A DNA stretch of 64,000 nucleotides from SIG622 sp045652245 (lineage in GTDB: Bacteria; Bacillota; Clostridia; Oscillospirales; CAG-382): the NCBI GenBank assembly GCA_045652245.1, contig JAZRTY010000043.1, positions 1 through 64,000 of the forward strand. The letters are read 5' to 3'. Under the pieces are notes generated by a model that saw nothing but the letters and a program-made list of their open reading frames with translations, was not told the origin of the DNA and ran no database searches. Of this stretch, positions 53,538-63,900 are shown piece by piece. How positions within the stretch are numbered: the first letter of the stretch is position 1; each line of letters opens with the position of its first letter. A program made the translations under genes and the position numbers.

Positions 53538-55883
53538 TTATTTATTAAGATATGAAATAACCGATACGGGAATCAGCCAGAAAAGCTGGATAATAATGCA
53601 GAAGACTACATTGAGTGCGGAATTTGTAAGCAAAAGGACTGCAGAAAGCACGATTCCCAAAATTGCGCTTATCATTTTAATTATATTGTTAATCTTCACG
53701 TTTCTTCCCGTTCTCTCGCAAAGAATGAGCATTTCAAGGAAATTATGTACACTGCCAAGTGCGATAACGCCCGAGCTTACCTTTTCACATACAACCGGTA
53801 TATCCTTTGCGCTCTCGCCCTTTATAACGCTGAGTGCATAATTTGCTCTTTCAAGGCAACCGAACACAAGGTCGTTATTGACACAAGGGTCGATACTGTT
53901 TATGCCGACACAAAGATTTGCCTCCTGCAGCTCGATAAGTGTCTTTTCAAAATTGGGATTTATCGAATATTTAATATAGAATTTTGAAATTATCCTGCCG
54001 TCACGCACCATAAACAGAATACTTCCGTGTGACTGTTCGAAGGCTGCGTCGACACTATCCGAGATAACTCTTATTCCGTTTGTGTTAAGGTAAGACGAGC
54101 TTGCAAGAGTAACACTTCTGCCGTCAACACTGACCTCGATAGCATCCTGATAAACCCTGAGAAGCTCTACCTTTTCGGTGTTGATTTCAACATCAATCAT
54201 TTTTGCAAAGATTTTTGAAAGAGGTCCACCGACCTTTGTATATATTCTCGACATGAGAACCACTGCTTCGTCAAGTGCTACATCGGCGTATGTCTTGATG
54301 CTTGATACTCTTACGTCCTTTGGTAAAAATACCTCTGTATCCTCGAAGGCTACAACCGACAGTCCCTTATATTCTTCACTTGCGTTCTGACCTATAAGTG
54401 CTGAGCTGATAAGCTTTCCTTTTGTTGCCGCAATATATTTCGGAAGCGCTGAAACAAGGTATGTGTTTATAGGAAGTGAGGAAATAAATATAATTACAGC
54501 ACTTGTAATTCCGGTATACACGTCATTTGTGGCAATCGCCATAAAAAGTCCTACCACCAAAGACGCCACAAGTACAACAGCACTAAGAAGTCCAAGCTTC
54601 TTTTCGTTGTCGGGACGTCTTGAATTCCTTTCAACAAATCCGTCGTAAACCTCGCCTCGTTTTACCGTGATTACCTTTGCATTTTCCTTATCAATTCTAT
54701 TTTCAAAGGGTGCTGCCTCACGAGAATCAACCGGCAGCTCAAATGCACCGAATTTATGTGAGGGTGAGGAGGCAATTCTGAAGGAAGTATCATCTGCACT
54801 TGCACGAAGGTAATTGTAAAGTGCAAGCATGAAAAGTGCAAGACCACCGGCACTGCAGAACAGTCTTATTTCAGAACCAGCCAAAACTCCGAATATCGCA
54901 GAGCATACTGCCTGAACAGTACATGCAAGCGTTACGCAAAGTGCGCAGGATGCCGGCGAAAATCGCTTGTCAAGCATATTCTTAAATCCCTGCGCAAGGC
55001 TTTCAATCAGGAACATGGCGCTAAAGAGCATAACCTGAAGGCAAACCATGGAATAAACAACCGGTATTGCAGGAGTTAATATATCAAGGCAAGGCAGGTT
55101 GGCAATAGGGGCAAGCTCTATGTAAAGACCGATTACAAGAAAAACAGCACAGGAAAGAAGTACCGACATCGCTTTGAGCTTCTTTGTGTAGAATTTATTT
55201 ATTCCTTCACCCACAGCCCCCTTATCTGACATATCTATCTCAGAAATAGCGCCAAGGCCACTTGCAATTTTCTTGCTTTCTTTGCTTTGTTTTCTTTCTT
55301 TCTTTTCTTTTTTTATCTTTTTTCTGTTCTCGTCCCTTGCTTCTTCGCTTTCAGGCTCCGAAAATCCGAACAATGTGCCAAGATAGTCGTCAACATTCGT
55401 CTCTTCCTCTGTTTCCTCCTGAGAAGCAGGCTTTTCAGCTTCCGGCTCTTCAAACATTTCAAAACCGATACTGTCATCCTGTGCTTCCTTCTTAGGACTT
55501 TCAAAGATTTTTACATCATCCACGTCTTCCTCGACAAACGGCTCTTCCTTTTCCTCTGTACTCTCGGAAGCTACAGCCTCATTCTCCTCTGTCACAATAT
55601 CGGTCTGGGCGACGATTACCGTGTCCTCTTCTGTTCCCTCGCCATCGTCTGCCTTATCTGCGTCTGAAGGAGATTCTGTATCACCCAGAATACTGTCAAG
55701 CCAGGCAAGGTCATTTTCTTCTGTCTGGAAAATCTCGTCAAATTTCTTTTTCAGCTCATCAATTTTTTCAACGCCGTTATCCGGCTTTTTTTCTGCTTGT
55801 TCTCCCTCGTAGCTTCTTATGATATTGTCAAGAGACGGACTTTTGTTGCCGTCCATTTGTGATGCGTCACGGTTTGTCTGCAT
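53538..55883 (-). CDS. Membrane protein resembling a degenerate P-type ATPase
   Basis: A 781-residue protein I cannot name. Residues 1-200 are an acidic, low-complexity segment (Glu/Asp-rich) with a Lys-rich stretch (about 187-203). From about 240 come membrane helices in pairs (240-256, 265-295, 310-360), a cytoplasmic segment, another pair (about 430-470) and ALPKYIAATKGKLISSALIG, which align with the helix before the P-domain of P1-type ATPases. Where DKTGTLT should follow, it has FEDTEVF (513-519). Later GRIISKFYIKYS and ANLCVGINSIDP take the place of the GDN region. Two C-terminal helices close it. It is in an operon with rlmB. Confidence 0.6.
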   Translation of the reverse strand: MQTNRDASQMDGNKSPSLDNIIRSYEGEQAEKKPDNGVEKIDELKKKFDEIFQTEENDLAWLDSILGDTESPSDADKADDGEGTEEDTVIVAQTDIVTEENEAVASESTEEKEEPFVEEDVDDVKIFESPKKEAQDDSIGFEMFEEPEAEKPASQEETEEETNVDDYLGTLFGFSEPESEEARDENRKKIKKEKKERKQSKESKKIASGLGAISEIDMSDKGAVGEGINKFYTKKLKAMSVLLSCAVFLVIGLYIELAPIANLPCLDILTPAIPVVYSMVCLQVMLFSAMFLIESLAQGFKNMLDKRFSPASCALCVTLACTVQAVCSAIFGVLAGSEIRLFCSAGGLALFMLALYNYLRASADDTSFRIASSPSHKFGAFELPVDSREAAPFENRIDKENAKVITVKRGEVYDGFVERNSRRPDNEKKLGLLSAVVLVASLVVGLFMAIATNDVYTGITSAVIIFISSLPINTYLVSALPKYIAATKGKLISSALIGQNASEEYKGLSVVAFEDTEVFLPKDVRVSSIKTYADVALDEAVVLMSRIYTKVGGPLSKIFAKMIDVEINTEKVELLRVYQDAIEVSVDGRSVTLASSSYLNTNGIRVISDSVDAAFEQSHGSILFMVRDGRIISKFYIKYSINPNFEKTLIELQEANLCVGINSIDPCVNNDLVFGCLERANYALSVIKGESAKDIPVVCEKVSSGVIALGSVHNFLEMLILCERTGRNVKINNIIKMISAILGIVLSAVLLLTNSALNVVFCIIIQLFWLIPVSVISYLNK

Positions 55884-55931
55884 AACATTTACTTCCTTTC
55901 ATAAGTTTTCATATTCCGGTTTTTCGTACTT

Positions 55932-56774
55932 TCAGCCCCTCTGCCTTATTACCTCATAAAGAAGCACTGCAGCAGCTGTCGAAACATTGAGAGAATTAAC
56001 CTTTCCCTTCATCGGGATTGACACAATATAGTCTGAATTCTTCTTAACTATATCTGAAACGCCGTTTTCCTCACTTCCAAGGACTATAGCGCACGGGCAA
56101 TTATAATCGGCTTCTGTGTAGCTGGCTCCGTCTGCCTCTGCTGCAAAAATCCAGAAGCCCAGGTCCTTGAGCTTTCGTATCGTGTCGCTTATATTCGAGC
56201 ATTTAACTGCCATTATATGCTCGGTAGCACCTGCCGAGGCTTTAACTACTGCAGGGGTAATTCCCGCGGCTCTGCGCTTCGGAAGTATAATTCCGTGAGC
56301 ACCTGCTCCTTCGGCACAACGTATTATCGCGCCGAGATTGTGTGGGTCGGAGATTCCGTCACATATTACTACAAGCGGCTTTTCTCCACGTTCACGTGCT
56401 GCCTCTATAACTTCTTCGAGTGATACATATTCCATCTCGGATGCTATTGCAACAATCCCCTGATGCTGCTCATATCCACACAGAGCATCAAGCTTTTTCT
56501 TGTCAACCTCTATTACCGGAATGCCACGTTCTATTGCCTGGGCCACAAGAACTGTAATAGAGCCCTCCCTGTCCCCTTCACGGACAAAGATTTTTTCAAC
56601 ATCACGACCGGATTTAAGAAGCTCTCTTACAGCATTTCTGCCGGGAATTGCACCGTTTGAAAGCTCCTCGTTTTTTTCCTCGCTCTGCACAGCATACGGC
56701 TTTCCCGCTTTTCTTCGTTCATCAGCTCTGTATGCACTTTTTTTATTTTTATTATTCTTATATTTTTCTGCCAT
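55932..56774 (-). CDS. rlmB: 23S rRNA (guanosine-2'-O)-methyltransferase, RlmB type
   Basis: A 280-residue SpoU/TrmH-family methyltransferase that 2'-O-methylates G2251 of 23S rRNA. After a basic N-tail (about 1-45), the L30e-like domain begins with GRNAVRELLKSGRDVEKIFV. The SPOUT knot shows CDGISDPHNLGAIIRCAEGAGAHG, AIVLGSEENGVSD and SIPMKGKVNSLNVSTAAAVLLYE. The start is ATG 56774 with GGAGG 8 bases upstream; a GTG six bases earlier is too near that site. It precedes the P-type-ATPase-like gene by 48 bp. TrmH specificity (tRNA) is unlikely given the length. Confidence 0.92.
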   Translation of the reverse strand: MAEKYKNNKNKKSAYRADERRKAGKPYAVQSEEKNEELSNGAIPGRNAVRELLKSGRDVEKIFVREGDREGSITVLVAQAIERGIPVIEVDKKKLDALCGYEQHQGIVAIASEMEYVSLEEVIEAARERGEKPLVVICDGISDPHNLGAIIRCAEGAGAHGIILPKRRAAGITPAVVKASAGATEHIMAVKCSNISDTIRKLKDLGFWIFAAEADGASYTEADYNCPCAIVLGSEENGVSDIVKKNSDYIVSIPMKGKVNSLNVSTAAAVLLYEVIRQRG

Positions 56775-56828
56775 CGGCACTACCTCCGAAACAAGTGCAA
56801 AAATAGTTATATTTTCATATTCTATTTA

Positions 56829-56857
56829 ATTATACCATACTTTTTTCGATTTGTACA
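56829..56857 (-). promoter_or_regulatory. Probable promoter of rlmB
   Basis: On the minus strand TGTACA (56857-56852, four of six matches to TTGACA), 17-nt spacer, TATAAT (56834-56829), about 55 nt upstream of the ATG. The intergenic stretch beyond it up to the spo0A promoter (56858-57015) is AT-rich and shows nothing else I can support. Confidence 0.5.
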
Positions 56858-57015
56858 TAACAAATTCTGTATTATTTACAATAATTTACAATTAGAACAA
56901 TTTTTTAACAAATTATTACCCTTTTTTTGAGTTTTGTCTGTTTAAAAGCGGCTTTTGCAATTTATGGCGTGTCAAAACACCATACCACAACTTTACAGAA
57001 AATGGGAATCATTCC

Positions 57016-57045
57016 TTGTAAAAAGAAGCACGAAAATGTTATTAT
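57016..57045 (+). promoter_or_regulatory. Probable sigma-A promoter of spo0A
   Basis: TTGTAA (57016-57021), 18-nt spacer, TATTAT (57040-57045). The leader of about 145 nt contains the perfect inverted repeat TTGACT-TCTTT-AGTCAA (57076-57092). Confidence 0.55.
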
Positions 57046-57195
57046 ATAGGAACCAAAATCAAAAGATAAAGCATTTTGACTTCTTTAGTCAACAAAGATA
57101 AAAAGCTAAAGTCGAATAATGTTTTAAAAGAGCTTACTGCAGGAGCTTTTAGGTTTTGAAGCTTGAATTTGTAAAAAATGAAAGGATAAAAATAT

Positions 57196-57993
57196 ATGAA
57201 TATAAGACTTTATATTGCCGATCAGAACAGTATTTTCAGAAAAAATGTAACAGACTACTTTTTAGGCTCAAGTATAACAATCGTGGGTCAAACCGGTAAC
57301 GGTAATGAAGCAGCAAAGGAGATATGCGAGCTGTCGCCCGATGTCGTGCTGCTCGACCTGTGGCTGACAGGTCTTGACGGAGCAGACCTTATCCGTAATG
57401 TTCGCCGAAAAATGAAGGAGCCGCCGCATTTTATTATTGCAACTGCAATAAACAACATAACAGTCATTGAGGATGCAATTGAAGCAGGTGCCGCTTTCTG
57501 TATTATGAAGCCCTGTGAGCTTGTAAATTTATCGAATAAAATTCATAAGATATGTGTTATGAAAAGCTCTGTTTCGCTTGAAAAGCAGGAGGAAAGGAGT
57601 AAGAAAACCGACATTGAGGGGCAGATTACAAAGCTTATTCACCTTGTTGGAATCCCTGCTCACATAAAGGGGTATCAGTATTTGCGAAGTGCAATAATGA
57701 TGACCTATGAAAAGCCCGAGCTTATAAATTCGGTAACAAAAGAGCTTTATCCGACAATCGCAAAGCTTTACGGAACAACAAGCTCAAGGGTAGAGCGAGC
57801 AATCCGCCACGCAATTGAGGTTGCGTGGGACAGAGGAGACTATGAGGTGCTTTCCGAAATGTTCGGCTATACCGTACAAAGAGCAAAGGGAAAACCCACT
57901 AATTCCGAATTTATTGCTCTGATTTCCGACAATCTGCGACTTATGAATAAGAATGAAAACAACAACTCAGTAAGTGAAGTTGTTAGGGTGTAA
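57196..57993 (+). CDS. spo0A: Sporulation master regulator Spo0A
   Basis: A response regulator that switches cells to sporulation. Residues 1-120 form the receiver. The phosphoacceptor is Asp54 in VVLLDLW, with Lys in CIMKP and a Thr in IIATAIN. Only one acidic residue (Asp9 in IADQN) is present where most Spo0A proteins have two. The C-terminal domain is highly conserved: GIPAHIKGYQYLRSAI, SSRVERAIRHAIEVAW (recognition helix) and KPTNSEFIALISDNLRL. The 265 residues are normal. A good RBS (GAAAGGA) precedes the ATG. The gene is monocistronic, with spoIVB not adjacent. Confidence 0.95.
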   Translation: MNIRLYIADQNSIFRKNVTDYFLGSSITIVGQTGNGNEAAKEICELSPDVVLLDLWLTGLDGADLIRNVRRKMKEPPHFIIATAINNITVIEDAIEAGAAFCIMKPCELVNLSNKIHKICVMKSSVSLEKQEERSKKTDIEGQITKLIHLVGIPAHIKGYQYLRSAIMMTYEKPELINSVTKELYPTIAKLYGTTSSRVERAIRHAIEVAWDRGDYEVLSEMFGYTVQRAKGKPTNSEFIALISDNLRLMNKNENNNSVSEVVRV

Positions 57994-58000
57994 AAAACGA

Positions 58001-58131
58001 AGCCTTCCCCTTGAAGAGAAGGTATTAAACATAACGAACTGATACGGCGTTTATTCTAATCCCATAAACTGTAATTCCACCTCATCCGAATTTTGCTTCG
58101 CAAAACCCACCTTCCCCTCAAGGGGAAGGCT
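58001..58131. mobile_element. MITE-like element with 23-bp terminal inverted repeats
   Basis: AGCCTTCCCCTTGAAGAGAAGGT (58001-58023) and its near-exact inverse at 58109-58131 (21 of 23 positions) bound a 131-bp non-coding element that includes TTTTGCTTCGCAAAA. Each end is itself palindromic. It lies between spo0A and typA. No target duplication is obvious. Confidence 0.65.
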
Positions 58132-58170
58132 AAAAAAGGCTCCCTCACAGAGGAAGGCAAAAAAACGAAC

Positions 58171-58194
58171 AATCCCCCGTTTTCACGGGGGATT
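58171..58194. terminator. Terminator between spo0A and typA
   Basis: The stem AATCCCCCGT/ACGGGGGATT. On the minus strand TTTTTTT follows after six bases, so it mainly ends typA; it also fits weakly in the plus direction. Confidence 0.65.
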
Positions 58195-58213
58195 ATTATA
58201 TTTACTTCAGCCC

Positions 58214-60040
58214 TTACTGCTTTTTAAGCTTTGCATATGCCTTTGCTCTTTCGGCATTGTTGAGAATAGCCTTACGAAGTCTTATATTCGTCGGAGTTAC
58301 CTCGATAAGCTCATCTTCATTTATATACTCAATTGCTTCCTCAAGCGAGAAGAACTTGGGAGTAATAAGACGGAGAGCTTCGTCGGCACCTGTTGAACGA
58401 ACTGCTGTCATATGCTTTTTCTTACATACATTTACAACAATATCGTCGCTCTTTGGGGTTTCTCCAACAATCTGTCCCTCATAAACATCCATAGCCTCTT
58501 TGACGAACATAACGCCTCTGTCCTGTACCTGGAAAATTCCGTATCTTGTTGTTACGCCGTTCTCGTATGCTATAAGAGAACCGGAATCTCTCTTTATAAT
58601 TTCACCACGTACGCTCTCATAGCCATAGAAAATTGAAGAAAGTATGCCTTCACCGTGAGTATCTGTCAGAAATTCATTTCTGTATCCGAAAAGCCCTCTT
58701 GTCGGGATTCTGTACTGAAGCTTCATTCTGTCACCCCTTGGCTGCATATCAACAAGCTCGCCTTTTCTCTCGCCGAGTCTTTGCATAACTGCACCCATAT
58801 ATTCTTCAGGCACCTCGCAGATAACCTCTTCAATAGGCTCACACAGTACTCCGTCAATTTCTTTTGTCAGTACCTTCGGTGCACTTACCTGCATTTCGTA
58901 TCCTTCACGACGCATTGTTTCGATAAGGATAGACAGGTGCATTTCACCTCTGCCTGCAACCTTGAAGCTTTCGGTTGAATCTGTTTCGGAAACACGAAGG
59001 GAAACATCCTTTAATAGCTCTCTGAAAAGTCTTGCACGAAGATGACGGGAAGTACAGAATTTACCCTCTTTACCTGCAAAGGGGGAATCGTTTACCGAGA
59101 AGGTCATCTCAAGTGTGGGCTCGGAAATCTTCACAAAAGGCAGCGCTTCCGGCTCTGTAGGTGAGCAGATAGTATCCCCGATTGTAACATCGGCAATACC
59201 CGAAAGGCATACAATATCACCGGCACTAACCTCGTCAACCGAGTTCTTGCCAAGTCCGTCAATCTGATAGAGGTTTACAATCTTTGAACGGTAATCCTCG
59301 TGTACTCCGTTATAATTTGTAACAATAACATCTGCATTTTTCTTGATTGTACCTCGTTCTACTCTGCCTATTGCGATTCTGCCGACATAGTCATTATAGT
59401 CAATAGAGGAAACAAGCATCTGGGGAGCACCCTCGACATCAACATCGGGTGGGTCTATATGATTTACAATCGTTTCAAAGAGCGCTTCAAGATTTTCGTC
59501 CTGCGCTTCTGCATTCAAAGATGCCGTTCCGTTTCTGCCCGAACAGAAAACAATAGGGCTGTTAATCTGGTCATCATCTGCATCAAGGTCAATAAAGAGT
59601 TCAAGAATTTCGTCTATAACCTCGTCAATGCGTGCTCCGGGCTTATCAATCTTATTTATAACAATTACTACCTTGTGTCCGAGCTCAAGAGCCTTGCCAA
59701 GAACAAATCTTGTCTGTGGCATCGGACCTTCCTGTGCATCAACGAGAAGCAACACGCCGTCAACCATTTTAAGAACTCTCTCAACCTCACCACCAAAGTC
59801 GGCGTGTCCGGGGGTATCAACTACATTTATTTTTACATCCTTATAGACAAGAGAGGTGTTCTTTGCAAGAATTGTAATCCCTCTTTCCTTTTCAAGGTCG
59901 TTTGAGTCCATTACCCTCTCGGATACCACCTGATTCTCTCTGAATGTACCACTTTGCTTTAGCATTTCGTCTACAAGTGTTGTCTTACCGTGGTCAACGT
60001 GGGCAACTATTGCAATATTGCGAAGTTCATTTCTTAACAT
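58214..60040 (-). CDS. typA: Ribosome-associated GTPase TypA/BipA
   Basis: An EF-G-like translational GTPase that helps ribosome assembly and stress adaptation. The 608 residues contain G1 AHVDHGKTTLVDEML, G3 DTPGHADFGGEVERV, G4 NKIDKPGAR, and the effector EKERGITI. Later come EF-G-like domains and the unique C-terminal domain (IEVTPTNIRLRK). It starts with GGAAAGGACG upstream of the ATG. Alone in its transcription unit. Confidence 0.97.
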   Translation of the reverse strand: MLRNELRNIAIVAHVDHGKTTLVDEMLKQSGTFRENQVVSERVMDSNDLEKERGITILAKNTSLVYKDVKINVVDTPGHADFGGEVERVLKMVDGVLLLVDAQEGPMPQTRFVLGKALELGHKVVIVINKIDKPGARIDEVIDEILELFIDLDADDDQINSPIVFCSGRNGTASLNAEAQDENLEALFETIVNHIDPPDVDVEGAPQMLVSSIDYNDYVGRIAIGRVERGTIKKNADVIVTNYNGVHEDYRSKIVNLYQIDGLGKNSVDEVSAGDIVCLSGIADVTIGDTICSPTEPEALPFVKISEPTLEMTFSVNDSPFAGKEGKFCTSRHLRARLFRELLKDVSLRVSETDSTESFKVAGRGEMHLSILIETMRREGYEMQVSAPKVLTKEIDGVLCEPIEEVICEVPEEYMGAVMQRLGERKGELVDMQPRGDRMKLQYRIPTRGLFGYRNEFLTDTHGEGILSSIFYGYESVRGEIIKRDSGSLIAYENGVTTRYGIFQVQDRGVMFVKEAMDVYEGQIVGETPKSDDIVVNVCKKKHMTAVRSTGADEALRLITPKFFSLEEAIEYINEDELIEVTPTNIRLRKAILNNAERAKAYAKLKKQ

Positions 60041-60100
60041 CTGCGACGTCCTTTCCTTTTACTTCAAATCTTATATCATATAATTTTATCACAATATTTA

Positions 60101-60129
60101 ATTATATAACAAATAGCACTGTATGTCAA
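60101..60129 (-). promoter_or_regulatory. Promoter of typA
   Basis: On the minus strand TTGACA (60129-60124), 17-nt spacer, TATAAT (60106-60101). Confidence 0.88.
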
Positions 60130-60183
60130 TTACATATACAATATTATTTCAAATATTTTACATTTTACGCAATTTATGTACGG

Positions 60184-60876
60184 CTAAAGTATTGGTTCTT
60201 GAAAAACCTCTTTATTCAGAATACTTGAAAAAAGGTTAAAGGGGTATTTATCCTCCGGCAAGAGGCGGATATCAATTTCTTTTTTCGTAAACGGATGTAA
60301 AAAGCTGAGTCTTGCTGCAAAAAGCGCAATACTTCCACGATTTGTATGGCTTCCGTACTTTCCGTCACCAAAAAGTGGCATTTGTCTGCTTGCAAACTGT
60401 GTTCTTATCTGATGTGTTCTACCGGTATGGAGTTTTATTCTTACAAGCGACAAGATTCCGTCCTCGCTCTGTACAGTGCAGAGTGTTCTGTATTCAAGAC
60501 TTGCTTCCTTTACACCCTTTCGCATTTTGTCTGTTACAAAGGTTTTCCCACTTGTGCTGTCCCGAAACAGCAAATCACGATATATGCCACAATCCTCACT
60601 CGGTTTTCCGTGAACTACTGCAAAATATTCCTTACAAAGCTTTTGCTCTGCCACAAGTGCCGAAAACTTCCCTGCAGCCTGCTTGTTTTTCGCAAGAAGT
60701 ATCGCACCTGCCACATTTCTGTCGAGTCTATGCACAACAAAAAGATTATCAATTTCGTTTTCTCTGCAAAGTACGTCGGCTATTCCCTCTTGTCCGTCTG
60801 CTGTAGGCTCCGACGGAACTCCACAGGGCTTTTCGCATATTAAAATATTCTTGTCCTTGTAGAGTATTTTTATCAT
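60184..60876 (-). CDS. RluA-family pseudouridine synthase
   Basis: A 230-residue RluA-type enzyme that makes pseudouridine in rRNA or tRNA. Catalytic Asp is in VVHRLDRNVAGAILLAKN. LVRIKLHTGRTHQIRTQFASRQMPLFGDGKYG is the second conserved block. No S4 domain is present at the N-terminus, so it is the short form. The start is ATG 60876 with AGAGGAAA upstream; an earlier start is 33 bases away in the terminator of the SLH gene. Exact target cannot be told. Confidence 0.88.
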   Translation of the reverse strand: MIKILYKDKNILICEKPCGVPSEPTADGQEGIADVLCRENEIDNLFVVHRLDRNVAGAILLAKNKQAAGKFSALVAEQKLCKEYFAVVHGKPSEDCGIYRDLLFRDSTSGKTFVTDKMRKGVKEASLEYRTLCTVQSEDGILSLVRIKLHTGRTHQIRTQFASRQMPLFGDGKYGSHTNRGSIALFAARLSFLHPFTKKEIDIRLLPEDKYPFNLFSSILNKEVFQEPIL

Positions 60877-60910
60877 AAAATTTCCTCTTTTTAAGCTTTC
60901 CACTTTCATT

Positions 60911-60947
60911 GTAAAAGCGAGATACCGTCACAGTATCCCGCTTTTCA
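60911..60947 (-). terminator. Terminator after the SLH protein gene
   Basis: On the minus strand AAAAGCGGGATAC pairs with GTATCTCGCTTTT, with a TGTGACG loop. Confidence 0.85.
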
Positions 60948-60965
60948 CTTAAATATTAGTCTTAC

Positions 60966-63900
60966 TTAGTTGAGATTTTCAAGTGTACTTTCAAGTGCGT
61001 CGTAACGAACAACCACAACAAGCTCTGCGTGTTCAAAGTCGTCATCATTCTTGATTTCGGAAGAAGCAATGAACGCTACAAGAGGAAGATCCTTATTTTC
61101 TCCACATCTGTAGGTCTTTGCTGTAGATGAAAGGAAGCTTGCAGATTTCTTTTCGATTGTCTCTGCTTCAAGATCAAGGTAGGTTACAATAGTCTTGCTG
61201 TCAACCTTGAAGAGCTTTTCTTCATCATATACAGACAACAAGCCCATGTCGCCATCAAAGAATTCAATTCTTCTCAGACCCAGTCCCTGTTCATCCTTGG
61301 TTATTTCATCAGTTGCTACCTTACCAAGTACTTCAACACTACCCATCTTATTGCTTTCTGAAATATAACCCTTGGTTGTAAGCGGGTATATAGCATTTTC
61401 AAAGCCGTCAGGAAGGTCATTTGTTGCTTCGTATTCCTCTTCTATTGTACCTGTGAAGGGGTTGTAAACGTCATAATACTTAATATATTCGTCATCAACC
61501 TTTGCAGTCTTAACACTCTTAATGATTCTGTAATCATAAATGTTTCTTACATAACCTTCTTCTTCGCTGTCCATCTGAGCATACATATAAACGAGGTTTT
61601 CGATAAGAGATGAGCCGGGATTATTCTTTACAATATACTTCACGTTAGTAAGTGTATTAGTGGGTCCCCATTCCGGCATTGTATCCTTTGTGTATGTCTT
61701 GAACACCTTTTCACCGTGCTCATCAACAGTCTCAATTACAATAACGGTAGTATCAAGAATATCAAGATATCTGAAGGGAGAAACCGCAGCATTATTATAC
61801 TGACTACCATTTACGCCAACAAACTGATAGTAACCGTTTGTTCTCTTAATCAGAGCAGGTGTATCTATGCCGGTGTTATCCTGGTAAACATAGAATACAT
61901 CTTCATCCGCGGTCTTGAGCTTTTCGGGGTCGCTGTGTGCATCAGCCGGAGCAACCTTGAAAATATACTCATCCTTCGAATTCTTTGTATATGAAAGAAG
62001 CTTTCCGAGATAATTTGAGAAGTCATATCTGCCCGGATAATCCTCGCTTTCGGGTGTCGTCGAATCTACCTTTGCAGGTACATCTACTCTGACTCCGTCA
62101 ATGAGTGCCGGCACATAATCAGCAGTCTTCATAAGAACGCCGTTTTCAACCTTACCAACCGGTACAGAGAGACAATATTCGCCTGTATCGTCATTCGGGA
62201 AAATAATTGCGTACTTTTCAGGAAGCAATGTATCGGCAGGCTTTACATGAAGTACGATATTGTCAACTGCCGCAAACAAATATTCCTTTTCAAGGTCATC
62301 CTTTGTATAATACATATCGGTGTATGCTGAATTCACATAAAGAACATTTGCCATACTGTAGTATCTTGCAGCGCTCAGTGTTGACGGTCTGCCGGTATTG
62401 ACAGGAAGACCTATATATGTATACTGACCGGAAGAGTACGAGTAGGCTTTACCGTTGAAATAACGGCTGCTAATGCTACCATCATTTGCCAGGTCGTATT
62501 TATCAAACTTCAATGTCTGATATGTAAGCTCCTGTGTTGCGGTAACCTTCATATAGTTTGCAGGACCGTTGACATATCCTTTGATTATCTGACCGTCAAG
62601 GAAGTCTATACCTGCATTCGTAGCGCCGTAGGTATAAATAGTAGGAACTTCCTTTGCTTCATAAACGGGACCGTAGTTGAAAAGAGCTCTGCCGTTAGGC
62701 TCTTGACCTGTAATCCTGTCGAATTCAACATTATGAGCTTCGTTGAAGGTCTGAACGTCATCTGTTTCCGCAACACCTGCAGTATAGGGCTTATACCAGA
62801 TATACTCAATTCGTCCGTCTCCGTCTGAATCCCAAACGTCAAGCTCATAGGTCTTTGTGCTTGTGCTTGTCAGATTGAACATCATTCCCTTGTAAAGTCC
62901 CCAGGGAGAATAAAGTCCTCCGCCTCTTTCATCGTGGTATTCATCCTTGAGGATTACTTCTCTGCCGGCCATACCGTTAGAATCATAATCTACACCAACA
63001 AGTCCGGTCTGACTCCAATATTCATATCCTCTTCCAAGAGCATCCCTGTGCGACTTGAAGTTATAGTCCTGCACAAATTCCTCTGACTTGGGATCTCTCT
63101 GTGTAGCATCAAGATATATAAAGGAAGCATTGTCTGCGTTCTGTGCTTCATAAGATATTTCAGAAGGTCTGATGAATGACCAGGGAGCATTAAAGAGGTA
63201 TCCGTTAAGATTACCCACAGTTACCTTTCCTGTGAACTTCTTAATCTTATTTCCGTATGCATCAATGAACATATAGTCCTTTTTAGCAGTACCCGCAGAA
63301 AGTTCAAATATTCCGGAACCACCGGCAACGGCTTCCTTCTTCTCACCGATAACGTTTGAAGCATAAATTTCAATATCGCCGTCGTCTTCAGCATAATAAA
63401 TGCTGATGTCAAGCAGGAAAAGATCGTCGGGTGTACCGGGAAGCTTAAGGCTTTCAAGGTCAATTTCACCGAATAAATCCTCATCTCCGGCATATTCATC
63501 ATCAAATACAGAAAGACGTACAAGCTCGTCTCCTTCTTTTGTCTGCTTGAAATTGTCAAGAGAATAGTTAGGAGTTGCCACAACTCTCTGTACTGTCTTC
63601 TTCATATTGTAAATCTTGGATGCTATAGTGTCATATACAGTATAAGGTCTTATTTCAACAAGATTGAGATAAGCCTCAAGTGTATCGGGATTAACCTCTT
63701 CGTATATGTTCTCATATGCTGTGTTGCCTGTTCCCATATTTGCAAAGAAGGCATTATAAAGGAGAACCGCAACATCTCCTCTTGTGAGTGCTGTTGTATA
63801 GTCAACCTTTGAGCTGAGTCCTTTATCAAGTCCGATTTCCTCTGCCTTTTCAATATAACCTATAGGATATGACAAAACGCCTGTCTTTTCATGTTCAAGG

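Noticed and set aside
57100..57125. Sigma-H -10 like GTCGAATAA and a possible 0A box upstream of spo0A
   Set aside because: No matching -35 at the right distance and the 0A-box match is partial (AGTCGAA).
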